A DNA stretch of 64,000 nt from Roseovarius halotolerans (GTDB lineage Bacteria > Pseudomonadota > Alphaproteobacteria > Rhodobacterales > Rhodobacteraceae), in NCBI RefSeq assembly GCF_900172255.1, contig NZ_FWFU01000004.1:492088-556087 (forward strand). Direction: 5' to 3'. A model generated the notes under the pieces. That model ran no database searches, had not been told where the DNA came from, and was given only the letters and a program-made list of their open reading frames with translations. How positions within the stretch are numbered: the stretch's first letter is position 1; every line of letters begins with the position of its first letter. The position numbers were made by a program, and so were the translations under genes. Below are positions 24,190-33,449 of this stretch, in pieces.

Positions 24190-24603
24190 ATGTTTTCCAT
24201 CGGCGAAATGTCACGCCGCACCGGCGTCAAGGTGGCGACGATCCGCTATTACGAGGGGATGGGCCTGATTGCCCCGGAGGGCCGCACCGAAGGCAACCAG
24301 AGGCGCTATGATCTGGCCGGGCTGAAACGGCTGGGTTTCATCCGCCATGCGCGCGACCTGGGCTTGCCTCTGGACACGATCCGGGCGCTGGCGGCGCTGG
24401 AGGATCACGACCCGGCGGCGCATGACGAGATCCACGCCATCGCCCAGGACCACCTGAAGGACATACGCGACCGCATCAAGCGGCTGCGGCGGCTGGAAAC
24501 GGAACTGAAGCGGATCGCCGATGCCTGTGACGCACGCGAGGGCGCGCCGTGCCGCATCCTGCATGCCTTTGGCGATCACGACCAATGCGGCGGGGCGCAT
24601 TGA
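24190..24603 (+). CDS. MerR-family metal-responsive regulator
   Basis: 137 residues. The MerR winged helix-turn-helix occupies about 1-70 (IGEMSRRTGVKVATIRYYEG), followed by a long dimerisation helix (about 80-111). The effector loop has Cys113 and Cys121 seven residues apart, with His125 and Cys133 in a His/Cys-rich tail, as in ZntR/CadR/PbrR-type sensors. The residue aligned with the conserved Cys79 of that group appears to be Asp79, so the metal preference may differ. It should bind the dyad between its gene and the CDF gene and activate efflux when metal is present. Confidence 0.88.
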   Translation: MFSIGEMSRRTGVKVATIRYYEGMGLIAPEGRTEGNQRRYDLAGLKRLGFIRHARDLGLPLDTIRALAALEDHDPAAHDEIHAIAQDHLKDIRDRIKRLRRLETELKRIADACDAREGAPCRILHAFGDHDQCGGAH

Positions 24604-24628
24604 CGCGCGCCCGCCACGGCAGTGAGGA

Positions 24629-25042
24629 TCAGTTGCGCACCACGTAGACCGAGCATTCGGCGTGGGTAACGACATGGCTGGAAGTGGTGCCCAGAAGGTA
24701 ATCCTTTACCTTGGGGTTGGCCGATTCCATCACGATGACATCGACGCCGCGTTCGTCCGCCAGCTTGACGATCTGGCGATGCACCGCGCCCTTGCGTACG
24801 ACGGTTTCCACCTCGACACCGGTCGCGGGGTGGGCGGCGATGAATTTCTTCAGCTCATCCCCCCAGTACTTGTCGGAATCATAGATGTTCAGGTTGCGCT
24901 CGATCTCGGGGGCGATCGTGGCCACGATCAGCTTGGCGCCGCGCCGCTGGGCCATCTCGACGGCCTCTTGATAGGCGTTGTATTCCAGCTTGATGTGGCG
25001 AAGGTTGACGGGGCAGAGGATCAGTTTGGTTTCGCGGGCCAT
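24629..25042 (-). CDS. universal stress protein (UspA family)
   Basis: 137 residues, a single Usp domain (MARETKLILCPVNL to CSVYVVRN). The C-terminal nucleotide-loop region reads GTTSSHVVTHAECSVYVV, a form of the G-x2-G-x9-G(S/T) ATP motif in which the first glycine spacing is altered. The start at 25042 is preferred, with GAAAG upstream; ATG at 25084 is in frame but would add 14 residues not expected in the family. The role in stress survival is known only at family level. Confidence 0.85.
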   Translation of the reverse strand: MARETKLILCPVNLRHIKLEYNAYQEAVEMAQRRGAKLIVATIAPEIERNLNIYDSDKYWGDELKKFIAAHPATGVEVETVVRKGAVHRQIVKLADERGVDVIVMESANPKVKDYLLGTTSSHVVTHAECSVYVVRN

Positions 25043-25344
25043 TGGACAATCTTTCGGCAGGAACGGGTTGCGCGGATGCATGCCCCTACCTGATTCGCGA
25101 CCATGCTGCGTCGCGGAAACGGCAGGGCGTCGCCTGTAAGCGGCATCATGTAAACAGCGCATGGCACCCTTGCGATCATAGCACAGCGCGCCGCGCCGAT
25201 CTTTCCCGAATGCTTAATTAATGTGCCTGTGCGCCAGGAAATGTGCATAATCGATGCTCTACCCATCAAACCGGCACGAAAGCGCATCGCGGCGCGACCC
25301 GGAGCGATAAATTCGATCAGGCGATGATCGTGAAAGGCTGAACC
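25043..25344. other. 302-bp divergent intergenic region
   Basis: The region separates the usp gene from the Anbu operon and must hold both promoters. It has an AT-rich patch (CTTAATTAATGTG, about 25212-25224) and an extended -10-like GTGCATAAT (about 25242-25250) facing the Anbu operon. A TGGCAC followed by TTGC near 25160 has the wrong spacing for RpoN. No gene or RNA structure is evident. Confidence 0.45.
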
Positions 25345-26769
25345 ATGAGCGAAACACAGTATTTCGACGAAATGTGGGGTCATGACGAGACCCTTCGCCA
25401 GCCCTATCGGCAGTTTCACGACTGGTTGCACCGGGAGAACCCCGCCGACCTGCGCGCCAAGCAGCGCGAAGCCGAGGAACTTTTCCGCCTGACCGGCATC
25501 ACCTTCAACGTCTATGGCCGCACCGAGGCCGAAGAACGCCTGATTCCCTTCGACATCATCCCGAGGATCATATCGGCGCCGGAATGGACCAAGCTGTCGC
25601 GCGGCATCGAACAGCGGGTGCGCGCGATCAACGCCTTTCTGCACGACATCTATCACCGTCAGGAGATCATCCGCGCCGGGCGCATCCCCAAGGAGATGAT
25701 CAGCCGCAACGAAGCCTTCCTGCCGCATATGATCGGGGTCGAGCCGCCGGGCGGCATCTATACCCATATCGTCGGGATCGACCTTGTCCGCACCGGGCCG
25801 GGCGATTTCTATGTGCTGGAGGACAACGCCCGCACGCCGTCGGGTGTGAGCTACATGCTGGAGAACCGGGAAACGATGCTTCAGATGTTCCCGGAGCTGT
25901 TCAGTCAGAACCGGGTGCAGCCGGTGCAGAACTATCCCACCGACCTCTGCCGCTCGCTGGCGGCCTGTGCGCCCCCGGCGGCGGGATCGCAGCCGGTGGT
26001 CGCGGTGCTGACGCCGGGGATCTACAATTCGGCCTATTTCGAGCACGCCTTCCTGGCCGACCAGATGGGTGTCGAGCTGGTCGAGGGGCATGACCTGCGG
26101 GTCGTGGACGGGCGCGTCGCCATGCGCACGACGCAGGGCTACCAGCCGGTTGATGTGCTCTATCGGCGGGTGGATGACGATTTCCTAGATCCGATGAATT
26201 TCAACCCCGACAGCCAGCTTGGCGTGCCGGGGATCATGGATGTCTATCGCGCCGGGGGCATCACCATCGCCAATGCGCCGGGCACGGGCATTGCCGACGA
26301 CAAGGCGATCTATTCCTACATGCCCGAAATCGTCGAATTCTACACCGGCGAGCGGCCCTTGCTGGAGAACGTGCCGACATGGCGCTGTTCGGACCCGGAC
26401 GACCTGGCGCATGTGCTGGAGAACCTGGGCGACCTGGTGGTCAAGGAGGTGCATGGCTCGGGCGGTTACGGGATGCTGATCGGGCCGACCGCGACGAAGG
26501 CCGAGATCGCGGGTTTCCGCAAGAAGCTGAAGGCGCGGCCGGGCAATTACATCGCGCAGCCGACGCTGAGCCTGTCCACGGTGCCGATCTTCTCACGCCA
26601 GGGACTGGCGCCGCGCCATGTGGACTTGCGGCCCTTCGTTCTGGTCAGCCCCGAAGGCATCCGGGTGACGCCGGGGGGATTGACGCGGGTGGCGCTGAAG
26701 AAGGGCTCGCTGGTGGTCAATTCCTCGCAAGGGGGCGGCACCAAGGACACCTGGGTTCTGGGGGACTGA
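25345..26769 (+). CDS. circularly permuted ATP-grasp protein (Anbu operon, gene 1)
   Basis: 474 residues, matching the circularly permuted ATP-grasp family (formerly DUF404/DUF407). Visible motifs are GITFNVYGRTEAEERLIPFD, YVLEDNARTPSGVSYMLENR (about 160), VLTPGIYNSAYFEH, YRRVDDDFLDP, GTGIADDKAIYSYMPEI, VVKEVHGSGGYGML (about 365) and LRPFVLV. ATP-grasp enzymes join a carboxylate to an amine; here a peptide or amide product is likely. It is the first of four tightly spaced genes (gaps of 5, 6 and 16 bp) ending in the proteasome-like Anbu. Confidence 0.9.
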   Translation: MSETQYFDEMWGHDETLRQPYRQFHDWLHRENPADLRAKQREAEELFRLTGITFNVYGRTEAEERLIPFDIIPRIISAPEWTKLSRGIEQRVRAINAFLHDIYHRQEIIRAGRIPKEMISRNEAFLPHMIGVEPPGGIYTHIVGIDLVRTGPGDFYVLEDNARTPSGVSYMLENRETMLQMFPELFSQNRVQPVQNYPTDLCRSLAACAPPAAGSQPVVAVLTPGIYNSAYFEHAFLADQMGVELVEGHDLRVVDGRVAMRTTQGYQPVDVLYRRVDDDFLDPMNFNPDSQLGVPGIMDVYRAGGITIANAPGTGIADDKAIYSYMPEIVEFYTGERPLLENVPTWRCSDPDDLAHVLENLGDLVVKEVHGSGGYGMLIGPTATKAEIAGFRKKLKARPGNYIAQPTLSLSTVPIFSRQGLAPRHVDLRPFVLVSPEGIRVTPGGLTRVALKKGSLVVNSSQGGGTKDTWVLGD

Positions 26770-26774
26770 TCGGA

Positions 26775-27716
26775 ATGCTGGGAAAAACCGCGAATGGCCT
26801 GTTCTGGATGTATCGTTACCTGGAACGGGCGGAAAACACCGCGCGGCTGATCGAGGCGGGCCAGCGCATCGCGCTGACCCGGCTGGAGGCGCGCGACGAG
26901 GAATGGGTTTCGGTGCTGCAATCGGCCGGGGTGCTGGGCGCGTTTCAGGCCGAGAACGAGACCATCACCAAGGAGGCGGCGATCGACTGGCTGCTGCGCT
27001 CGCGCGCGAACACCAGTTCCGTCCTGTCCTGCGTCGAGGCGGCGCGGCAGAATGCGCGCATGGTGCGCACCGCCCTGACCGGCGAGGTCTGGGAGGCGAT
27101 CAACGCCACCTACATGCGCACCCGCAGCGCGCTGGCGCGCAAGGTATCGGAACGTGAGCTGCCCAAGGTGTTGGGGGCGATCCGCCAGCATACCGCGCTG
27201 GTGCGCGGCATGACCCACGGCACGATGCTGCGCAACGAGATCTACGATTTCGCCCGGATCGGCACCTTTCTGGAACGTGCCGACAATACCGCGCGTATCC
27301 TGGACGTGAAATATTACGTGCTGCTGCCCACCGCCAGCGCGGTCGGCACGTCGCTCGACAATGTGCAGTGGGAAACCATCCTGCGGTCGGTCTCGGCAAG
27401 GGGTGGGTTTCGCATGGCCTATGGCGCGGGCGCAGGCCCTGCCGAGATCACCGAGTTCCTGATCCTCGACAAGCGGATGCCGCGCAGCCTGGCGTTTTGT
27501 GTGGACAAGCTGCACTGCAATCTGCGCTACTTGCACAAGGGTAAGCGAAAGCCGCTGCCGTCGCTGCGCCAGGTCGATCAGCTGGAACGGATGTATCTGG
27601 TGCATGATATCGGCGCGGTGTTTGAATTCGGCCTGCATGAATTCATCCAGCAGATGCTGACGCAACTGGCCGGGATCGCGCGGCAGATCGAAATTGATTT
27701 CCGCTTCTACGAGTGA
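26775..27716 (+). CDS. alpha-E domain protein (Anbu operon, gene 2)
   Basis: 313 residues, almost entirely helical. It fits the alpha-E family by its N-terminal LGKTANGLFWMYRYLERAENTARLIEAG and the later FLERADNTARILDVKYY, two related helical repeats carrying ER and N residues. Alpha-E proteins occur almost only beside permuted ATP-grasp and transglutaminase genes and are thought to assist peptide ligation; the biochemical role is not established. It starts 5 bp after the ATP-grasp stop. Confidence 0.9.
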   Translation: MLGKTANGLFWMYRYLERAENTARLIEAGQRIALTRLEARDEEWVSVLQSAGVLGAFQAENETITKEAAIDWLLRSRANTSSVLSCVEAARQNARMVRTALTGEVWEAINATYMRTRSALARKVSERELPKVLGAIRQHTALVRGMTHGTMLRNEIYDFARIGTFLERADNTARILDVKYYVLLPTASAVGTSLDNVQWETILRSVSARGGFRMAYGAGAGPAEITEFLILDKRMPRSLAFCVDKLHCNLRYLHKGKRKPLPSLRQVDQLERMYLVHDIGAVFEFGLHEFIQQMLTQLAGIARQIEIDFRFYE

Positions 27717-27722
27717 GGGGCC

Positions 27723-28523
27723 ATGCGACTCAAGATTCAGCACAGCACGCATTACCGTTTCGATACGCCGGTGAAATACGGACTTCAGCAATTGCGCAAG
27801 ACGCCGAAATCATCGCCTCAGCAGCAGGTCATCCGCTGGCAGACAAAGGTGAAGAATGGCCGCAAGGAGCTGGAATTCGAGGATTTTCATCACAACACCA
27901 CCGAATTGATCAGCTTTGCGCCGGGCACCACGGAACTGAGCGTGATCAGCGAGGGCGAGGTGGCGCTGAACGATACGCATGGGGTGATCGGCGCGCATCG
28001 CGGGCCAGCGCCGCTGTGGCTCTATCTGCGCGAGACCGACCGCACCCGCGCCAAGGCCGGGGCGCGCAGCCTGCTGCGCGGTATCGAGGCGGCAGCCCCC
28101 ACCCTGGAGGGGCTGCACGCGCTGGCGGACGGTATCCGCGCGGCGGTCAAGTACGAGGTCGGCTCATCGCATCCCGAATGGAGCGCCGAGGACGCGATCG
28201 AGGCGGGGCGGGGCGTGTGCCAGGATCACACCCATATCTTCCTGGCCTGCGCCCGCGAGATGGGCGCGCCTGCGCGCTATGTGTCAGGCTACCTCATGCT
28301 GGACGACAAGACCGTGCAGGAGGCGATGCATGCCTGGGCCGAGGCGCATATCGAGGGTCTTGGCTGGGTCGGGTTCGACGTGTCGAACGGCATCTCGCCC
28401 GATACCCGCTATGTGAGGGTCGCGACCGGGCTGGACTATGGCGATGCTTCTCCGGTATCGGGATCGCGGGTCGGGGGCACAGGCGAGACGCTCGAGGTGC
28501 AGATCGACGTGGCGCAGCAGTAA
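27723..28523 (+). CDS. transglutaminase-like cysteine protease (Anbu operon, gene 3)
   Basis: 266 residues. An N-terminal beta domain of bacterial transglutaminase-like proteins (about 1-120) precedes the papain-like core, with catalytic Cys166 (GVCQDHTH), His203 (MHAWAEAH) and Asp219 (VGFD). Such enzymes cut or transfer peptide bonds. No signal peptide is seen, so it acts in the cytoplasm, next to the peptide-forming ATP-grasp. The gap to the previous gene is 6 bp. Confidence 0.9.
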   Translation: MRLKIQHSTHYRFDTPVKYGLQQLRKTPKSSPQQQVIRWQTKVKNGRKELEFEDFHHNTTELISFAPGTTELSVISEGEVALNDTHGVIGAHRGPAPLWLYLRETDRTRAKAGARSLLRGIEAAAPTLEGLHALADGIRAAVKYEVGSSHPEWSAEDAIEAGRGVCQDHTHIFLACAREMGAPARYVSGYLMLDDKTVQEAMHAWAEAHIEGLGWVGFDVSNGISPDTRYVRVATGLDYGDASPVSGSRVGGTGETLEVQIDVAQQ

Positions 28524-28539
28524 GAGCAAAGGCCCCGGC

Positions 28540-29277
28540 ATGACATATTGCGTGGGAATGATTCTGGACGAGGGGCTGGTTTTCATGTCCGACACACGGA
28601 CGAATGCCGGGCTCGACAATATCTCGACCTTCCGCAAGATGACGCTTTGGGAACAGCCTGGAGAACGGGTCATCACCCTGATGGCCGCGGGCAACCTGGC
28701 CACGACTCAGGCGGTGGTCAGCCTGCTCGATGAACGCAGTAAATCCCCCGAGGAACGACAGCCGTCGCTGTTGCAGGTGCCATCGCTGTTTCAGGCGGCA
28801 CGGGTCGTCGCCGAGACCCTGCGCGAGGTGATCGAGCAACACGGCCAAGGCGGGCTGCAATCGGACAGCCCGTTCGGCGCGACGCTGATCATCGGCGGGC
28901 AGATCGCCGGCAGCCCGCCGCGCCTGTTCATGATCTATCCCGAGGGCAATTTCATCGAAGCGGGCGAGGACACGCCGTTCTTCCAGATCGGTGAAACCAA
29001 GTATGGCCGGCCCATCCTGGTGCGGGCCTATGACAGGGGGCTGGGGTTCGAGGCGGCGATGAAACTGCTGCTGGTCAGTTTCGATTCGACTGTGAAGGCC
29101 AACCTGACCGTGGGCGCGCCCTTCGATTATCATTTCTACGCCACCGGGAGCCTGCGGGCGGGCCCGCGCGGGCGCATCGCGCAGGACGATCCCTATTTCC
29201 AGGTGATCTCGAAAGGCTGGGGTGATGCGTTGAAGGACGCGCTCGACAGCTTGCCGGAATTTCACTTCGAGGAATAG
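28540..29277 (+). CDS. proteasome-like Ntn hydrolase Anbu (Anbu operon, gene 4)
   Basis: 245 residues. The protein begins MTYCVGMILDEGLVFMSDTR, where Thr2 becomes the N-terminal nucleophile after Met removal, as in proteasome beta subunits. Asp18 and Lys33 fill the expected positions for the catalytic set (SDTRT, FRKM). The Anbu family is an ancestral-type proteasome homologue found in bacteria that usually lack the 20S proteasome. It forms the last gene of the ATP-grasp/alpha-E/transglutaminase operon. Its natural substrate is not known; hydrolysis of the operon's own peptide product is an attractive but unproven idea. Confidence 0.9.
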   Translation: MTYCVGMILDEGLVFMSDTRTNAGLDNISTFRKMTLWEQPGERVITLMAAGNLATTQAVVSLLDERSKSPEERQPSLLQVPSLFQAARVVAETLREVIEQHGQGGLQSDSPFGATLIIGGQIAGSPPRLFMIYPEGNFIEAGEDTPFFQIGETKYGRPILVRAYDRGLGFEAAMKLLLVSFDSTVKANLTVGAPFDYHFYATGSLRAGPRGRIAQDDPYFQVISKGWGDALKDALDSLPEFHFEE

Positions 29278-29285
29278 ACAGGCGC

Positions 29286-32096
29286 TCAGTGCGCCTGCGC
29301 CCAGTTCGCCCCCTGCCCCGCATCCACGACCAGCGGCACGTCGATCCTGACCGCCGGATCGGCGGCCCCCTGCATGACCTCGCGGGCGGTGTCGATGAGG
29401 CTGTCGGCGGCGTCCTCCTGAACCTCGAAGATCAGTTCGTCATGCACCTGAAGCAGCATTTTCGCGGGCAGCCCTTCGATGGCGGCGGGCATGCGGATCA
29501 TGGCGCGGCGGATGATGTCGGCCGCGGCCCCCTGGATCGGCGCGTTGATCGCGGCGCGGCGCGCGAAACCGGCGCGCGGCCCCTTGGCCGAAATCTCGGG
29601 CGTGTGGATCTTGCGCCCGAACAGGGTCTGCACGAAGCCGTGTTCCTTGGCGAAGGCGACGGTCTCGTCCATATAGGCCTTGATGCCGGGGAAGCGCTCG
29701 AAATAGCGGTCGATGAAGCCCTGCGCATCCGAGCGGGGAATGCGCAGGTTGCGCGCAAGCCCGAAACCCGAAATCCCGTAGATCACCCCGAAATTGATCG
29801 CCTTGGCCTGACGGCGGATTTCGGGAGTCATCTGGTCGAGCGGCACGTCGAACATTTCGGATGCGGTCATGGCGTGGATGTCGAGACCGTCGCGGAACGC
29901 CTGTTTCAGAGCGTCGATATCGGCGACATGGGCCAGGATGCGCAGCTCGATCTGGGAGTAATCGAGGCTGACCAGCAGATTGCCCGGCTCGGCGACGAAG
30001 GCTTCGCGGATGCGGCGGCCCTCCTCGCTGCGCACGGGGATGTTCTGAAGGTTGGGGTCGGTCGAGGCCAGGCGCCCGGTATTCGCGCCGGTCTGCACAT
30101 AGGACGTGTGCACGCGGCCGGTCGCGGGATCGATGTGATCCTGAAGCGCGTCGGTATAGGTCGATTTCAGCTTGCTGAGCGCGCGCCAGTCCAGCACCCG
30201 CGCCGGAAGATCGTGTTCGGTGGCCAGGTCCTCGAGCACGTCGGCACCGGTGGCATAGGCGCCGGTCTTGCCCTTCTTGCCGCCATCGAGGCCCATTTCA
30301 TCGAACAGGATCTCGCCCAGCTGTTTGGGTGAGCCGACATTGAACTTGCGCCCGGCCAGTTCGTGTATCTCTTCTTCGAGCTGGGCCATTTTCTGGGCGA
30401 ACTTGCCCGACATGCGGCTGAGCGTGTCGCGGTCTACCTTGACGCCATTGCGCTCCATCTGCGCCAGCACCGGCGAAAGGGGGCGCTCAAGCGTCTCGTA
30501 GACGGTGGTGACCTTTTCGCGGTGCAACTGCGGCTTGAACGAGAGCCACAGCCGCAGGGTGATGTCGGCATCCTCGGCGGCGTATTTCACCGCGTCGATG
30601 AGCGGCACCCGGTCAAAGGTGATGGCGGATTTACCGCTGCCCAGGAGGGTCTTGATCGGGATCGGCGTATGACCGAGATAGCGTTCGCTCAGCGTGTCCA
30701 TGCCATGCCCGTGGATGCCGGCATTGAGCGCGTAGGACATCAGCATCGTATCGTCGAACGGGGCCACGGCGATATCGTGGCGCGCGAAGATCTTGGCGTC
30801 GTATTTCATGTTCTGCCCGATCTTGAGGATCGAATCGTCCTCGAGCACGGGTTTTAGCGCCGCCAGCACGGCCTCGAAGGGCAGCTGCCCCTCGGCCAGC
30901 GCATCGGTGCTGAAGAGGTCCTCGGCCTGCCCGTCGCGGTGCTGGAGAGGGATGTAGCACGCCTGCCCGGGCACGACCGCCAGCGAGATGCCGACAAGCT
31001 CCGCCTGCATCTCGTTGAGCGAGGTGGTTTCGGTATCGACCGCCACATGGCCGTGGGCGCGGATGCGGGCGATCCAGGTGTCGAGCGCATCCATCGTCGC
31101 GACGCATTCATAGGTATCGGGCGCAATGGCGGGCCATTCGGGCGCCGCCGCGGACGGATCGGCGCCAGCCGGGTCGGTATCGGGAATGACCGGCGCTTCG
31201 GCCCCGAGCCTGTCGGCAATGCGTTTCGAGAGCGTGCGGAACTCCATCTCGGCGAGGAACCCCAGCAACGTGTCGGGATCGGGATCGCGCAGTTCCAGAT
31301 CGTCCAGTGTGAAGTCGAGCGGCATGTGGCAATCGAGCTGCACGAGCTGGCGCGAGAGTTCGATCTGGGCGCGGTTCTCGATCAGGGTCTGGCGGCGCTT
31401 GGGCTGTGTGATTTCCTCGGCGCGGTCGAGCAGCGCATCAAGGCTGCCGAATTCGTTGATCAGGAGAGCCGCCGTCTTGACCCCGATCCCCGGCGCGCCG
31501 GGCACGTTATCGACGCTGTCGCCCGCCAGCGCCTGCACGTCGACCACGCGATCGGGGCCGACACCGAATTTTTCCTCGACCCCGGCGGCGTCGATCAGAC
31601 GGTTCTTCATGGCGTCGAGCATTTCCACCCCGCCGCCGACAAGCTGCATGAGGTCCTTGTCCGAGGAGATGATCGTCACCCGACCGCCCGCGTCGCGCGC
31701 CTGACAGGTCAGGGTGGCGATGATGTCGTCGGCTTCAAATCCCTCGATCTCCTTGCAGGCGATGTTGAAGGCTTCGGTGGCGCGCCGGGTCAGCGGGATC
31801 TGCGGGCGCAGGTCCTCGGGCATGGCTTCGCGGTTGGCCTTGTACTGATCGTAGAGGTCGTTGCGGAAGGTGTGGCTGCCCTTGTCGAAGATCACCGCGA
31901 TATGGGTGGGCGCATCGGCGCTGGCGTTGTTGCCGTCGATGTAGCGCTGCAGCATGTTGCAAAAGCCCGACACTGCACCGATCGGCATACCATCGGACTT
32001 GCGGGTCAGCGGCGGCAGGGCGTGATAGGCGCGAAAGATGAAGGCCGAGCCGTCGATCAGGTGAAGATGGCAGCCCTTGCCGAATGAATTGCCCAT
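29286..32096 (-). CDS. polA: DNA polymerase I
   Basis: 936 residues with all three domains. The 5'-nuclease (about 1-290) has LIDGSAFIFRAYHALPPL and SSDKDLMQLV. The 3'-5' exonuclease (about 335-520) keeps AVDTETTSL, so proofreading should be active. The polymerase (about 545-936) has motif A DYSQIELRILAH, motif B RRQAKAINFGVIYG and motif C QVHDELIFEV. It fills gaps in repair and removes Okazaki primers. It stands alone, ending 8 bp from the convergent Anbu operon. Confidence 0.97.
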   Translation of the reverse strand: MGNSFGKGCHLHLIDGSAFIFRAYHALPPLTRKSDGMPIGAVSGFCNMLQRYIDGNNASADAPTHIAVIFDKGSHTFRNDLYDQYKANREAMPEDLRPQIPLTRRATEAFNIACKEIEGFEADDIIATLTCQARDAGGRVTIISSDKDLMQLVGGGVEMLDAMKNRLIDAAGVEEKFGVGPDRVVDVQALAGDSVDNVPGAPGIGVKTAALLINEFGSLDALLDRAEEITQPKRRQTLIENRAQIELSRQLVQLDCHMPLDFTLDDLELRDPDPDTLLGFLAEMEFRTLSKRIADRLGAEAPVIPDTDPAGADPSAAAPEWPAIAPDTYECVATMDALDTWIARIRAHGHVAVDTETTSLNEMQAELVGISLAVVPGQACYIPLQHRDGQAEDLFSTDALAEGQLPFEAVLAALKPVLEDDSILKIGQNMKYDAKIFARHDIAVAPFDDTMLMSYALNAGIHGHGMDTLSERYLGHTPIPIKTLLGSGKSAITFDRVPLIDAVKYAAEDADITLRLWLSFKPQLHREKVTTVYETLERPLSPVLAQMERNGVKVDRDTLSRMSGKFAQKMAQLEEEIHELAGRKFNVGSPKQLGEILFDEMGLDGGKKGKTGAYATGADVLEDLATEHDLPARVLDWRALSKLKSTYTDALQDHIDPATGRVHTSYVQTGANTGRLASTDPNLQNIPVRSEEGRRIREAFVAEPGNLLVSLDYSQIELRILAHVADIDALKQAFRDGLDIHAMTASEMFDVPLDQMTPEIRRQAKAINFGVIYGISGFGLARNLRIPRSDAQGFIDRYFERFPGIKAYMDETVAFAKEHGFVQTLFGRKIHTPEISAKGPRAGFARRAAINAPIQGAAADIIRRAMIRMPAAIEGLPAKMLLQVHDELIFEVQEDAADSLIDTAREVMQGAADPAVRIDVPLVVDAGQGANWAQAH

Positions 32097-32245
32097 GATC
32101 GCCCCCGTTCAAATGTCCTGCGGGGACGGTATTGCCATGAAGTGCCGCGCGCTTCCAGCCGGATCATGCGCATTGATCGTGGCCACGCGCGGTATCCGGC
32201 GATACCCTGCCGCCAGCCCCGTCATCAGCCAATTGGTATCGCGAT

Positions 32246-32623
32246 ATGAAATTCAACAAGACCGGGATCATTCTCAACACGGAGAATTACCAGGCCTGCG
32301 TGACCTTTTACGGAGAGATCCTGGGTCTTGCGCAGCTATACCAGATCGACCGCCCCGGTGAGACATTGACCTGCTTCGACATGGGCGGCGCGTATCTGAT
32401 GGTTGAAACGGGCGGCACATCGCAGCCCGAGGGCAAGACGCTCGAGACCTGTCCGGTCAAGTTTCGCTTCAACGTCGACGATGTCAGCGATGCGGCGGCC
32501 GAATTGATGGCCCGCGGGGTTGGCGTGACGGTGAAGGAGCATGATTGGGGCACGACGGGCGAGTTTCACGACCCCGACGGCAATCGCTGTGCACTGAGGT
32601 CCGATCGCGATTTCGGCGGGTGA
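32246..32623 (+). CDS. VOC (glyoxalase/bleomycin-resistance) family protein
   Basis: 125 residues, one vicinal-oxygen-chelate unit pair (KFNKTGIILNTENYQACVTFYGEILGL through FHDPDGNRCALR). The typical strand-end GEFHDPDGNR is present. It lacks features that would separate glyoxalase, extradiol dioxygenase and antibiotic-binding members. It is divergent from polA with a 149-bp gap and convergent on the DsbA-like gene, with a repeat element between. Confidence 0.8.
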   Translation: MKFNKTGIILNTENYQACVTFYGEILGLAQLYQIDRPGETLTCFDMGGAYLMVETGGTSQPEGKTLETCPVKFRFNVDDVSDAAAELMARGVGVTVKEHDWGTTGEFHDPDGNRCALRSDRDFGG

Positions 32624-32646
32624 GGTGCGACTTGCGGGGTCATCAT

Positions 32647-32708
32647 GGGGGCGCTGCCCCCGTCGCCGCAAGCGGCGACTCCCCCGGAGTATTTTGGGCA
32701 AGATGAAG
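32647..32708 (+). repeat. intergenic hairpin repeat, copy B
   Basis: It is 61/62 identical to copy A at 12596-12657 (inverted orientation). The only change is TTTTTGG to TTTTGGG after the second hairpin. It lies between the convergent VOC and DsbA-like genes, where a terminator role is plausible. Confidence 0.9.
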
Positions 32709-32713
32709 CCCGG

Positions 32714-33433
32714 TCAGACGCAGGGAGGCGTGGGTTCCTGGCGCTCGATCTCGATCAGGCGTTCGAGGCGGGAATCGGAGAGCGCGCCAAGGGTCGCGGT
32801 GCGCCCGATCACCAGGGCCGGTGTGCCGACGAAGCCGAAACGGCGGGCAAGATCGGCGGTGATGGAGAGCTGGCGGGTGACGCCGGGGTGATCCAAGTCG
32901 GCGATCAGGCGGTCGGGGTCGATGCCGGTATCGCGTGCAAGGCGGCGCAGATAGGCGGGATTCGGCACGAAGGAACTGTCCATCATCCGGGAATGGAACG
33001 CGTCGTAAGCCCCCTGGCGTCGTGCAGCCAGGGCGGCGCGCGCGCCAAGGGTCGAATCGGGGCCGAGCAGCGGCAGTTCATGCCAGGTGAGCGAGATTCC
33101 GGCTGTCTGCGCCAGCGCGGCGAGCCGGGGGCTGAGCCGGCGGCAGAAGGTGCAGCGGTAGTCCGAGAAATAGGCGAGCGGCACGTCACCCGCGCTGCGC
33201 ATTTCGGTGAAGAGGAGGTCGCAGACCGAAAGGCCGGGCGTCGCGCCAGGCGCCCCCTGCCCCTCCAGTCCGGCCAGCGCATTGGCGGGTGCGGCAGGCG
33301 CGCCCCGTTCCCGGCGGAAACCGGGCAGGCCGGGAATGGGATCGAAGGCGACCTGAGGGTCGAGCATCGCCGAAAGACGCGGCCAGGCGGCCACGCCGAG
33401 CGCCGTCAGCACGACCGAGGCCGCGCCCGCCAT
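32714..33433 (-). CDS. DsbA-family thiol-disulfide protein
   Basis: 239 residues from the first ATG. The thioredoxin-like domain has the redox motif CTFC in FSDYRCTFCRRLSP (about residue 94) and the cis-Pro region GTPALVIG. It should act in the periplasm. The N-terminus (MAGAASVVLTALGVAAWPRL) looks like the hydrophobic half of a signal whose start is cut off. The frame continues upstream as LPDRRDIL, giving a twin-arginine-like n-region, with a CTG at 33457 as the only nearby candidate start. The real start may therefore be 33457, overlapping the zinc-finger gene stop. Confidence 0.8.
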   Translation of the reverse strand: MAGAASVVLTALGVAAWPRLSAMLDPQVAFDPIPGLPGFRRERGAPAAPANALAGLEGQGAPGATPGLSVCDLLFTEMRSAGDVPLAYFSDYRCTFCRRLSPRLAALAQTAGISLTWHELPLLGPDSTLGARAALAARRQGAYDAFHSRMMDSSFVPNPAYLRRLARDTGIDPDRLIADLDHPGVTRQLSITADLARRFGFVGTPALVIGRTATLGALSDSRLERLIEIERQEPTPPCV

Positions 33434-33449
33434 CAGGATGTCGCGGCGA

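Noticed and set aside
25160..25180. Possible RpoN site (TGGCAC followed by TTGC) upstream of the Anbu operon
   Set aside because: Only 2 bp separate the elements instead of 5, so the -24/-12 geometry is wrong.
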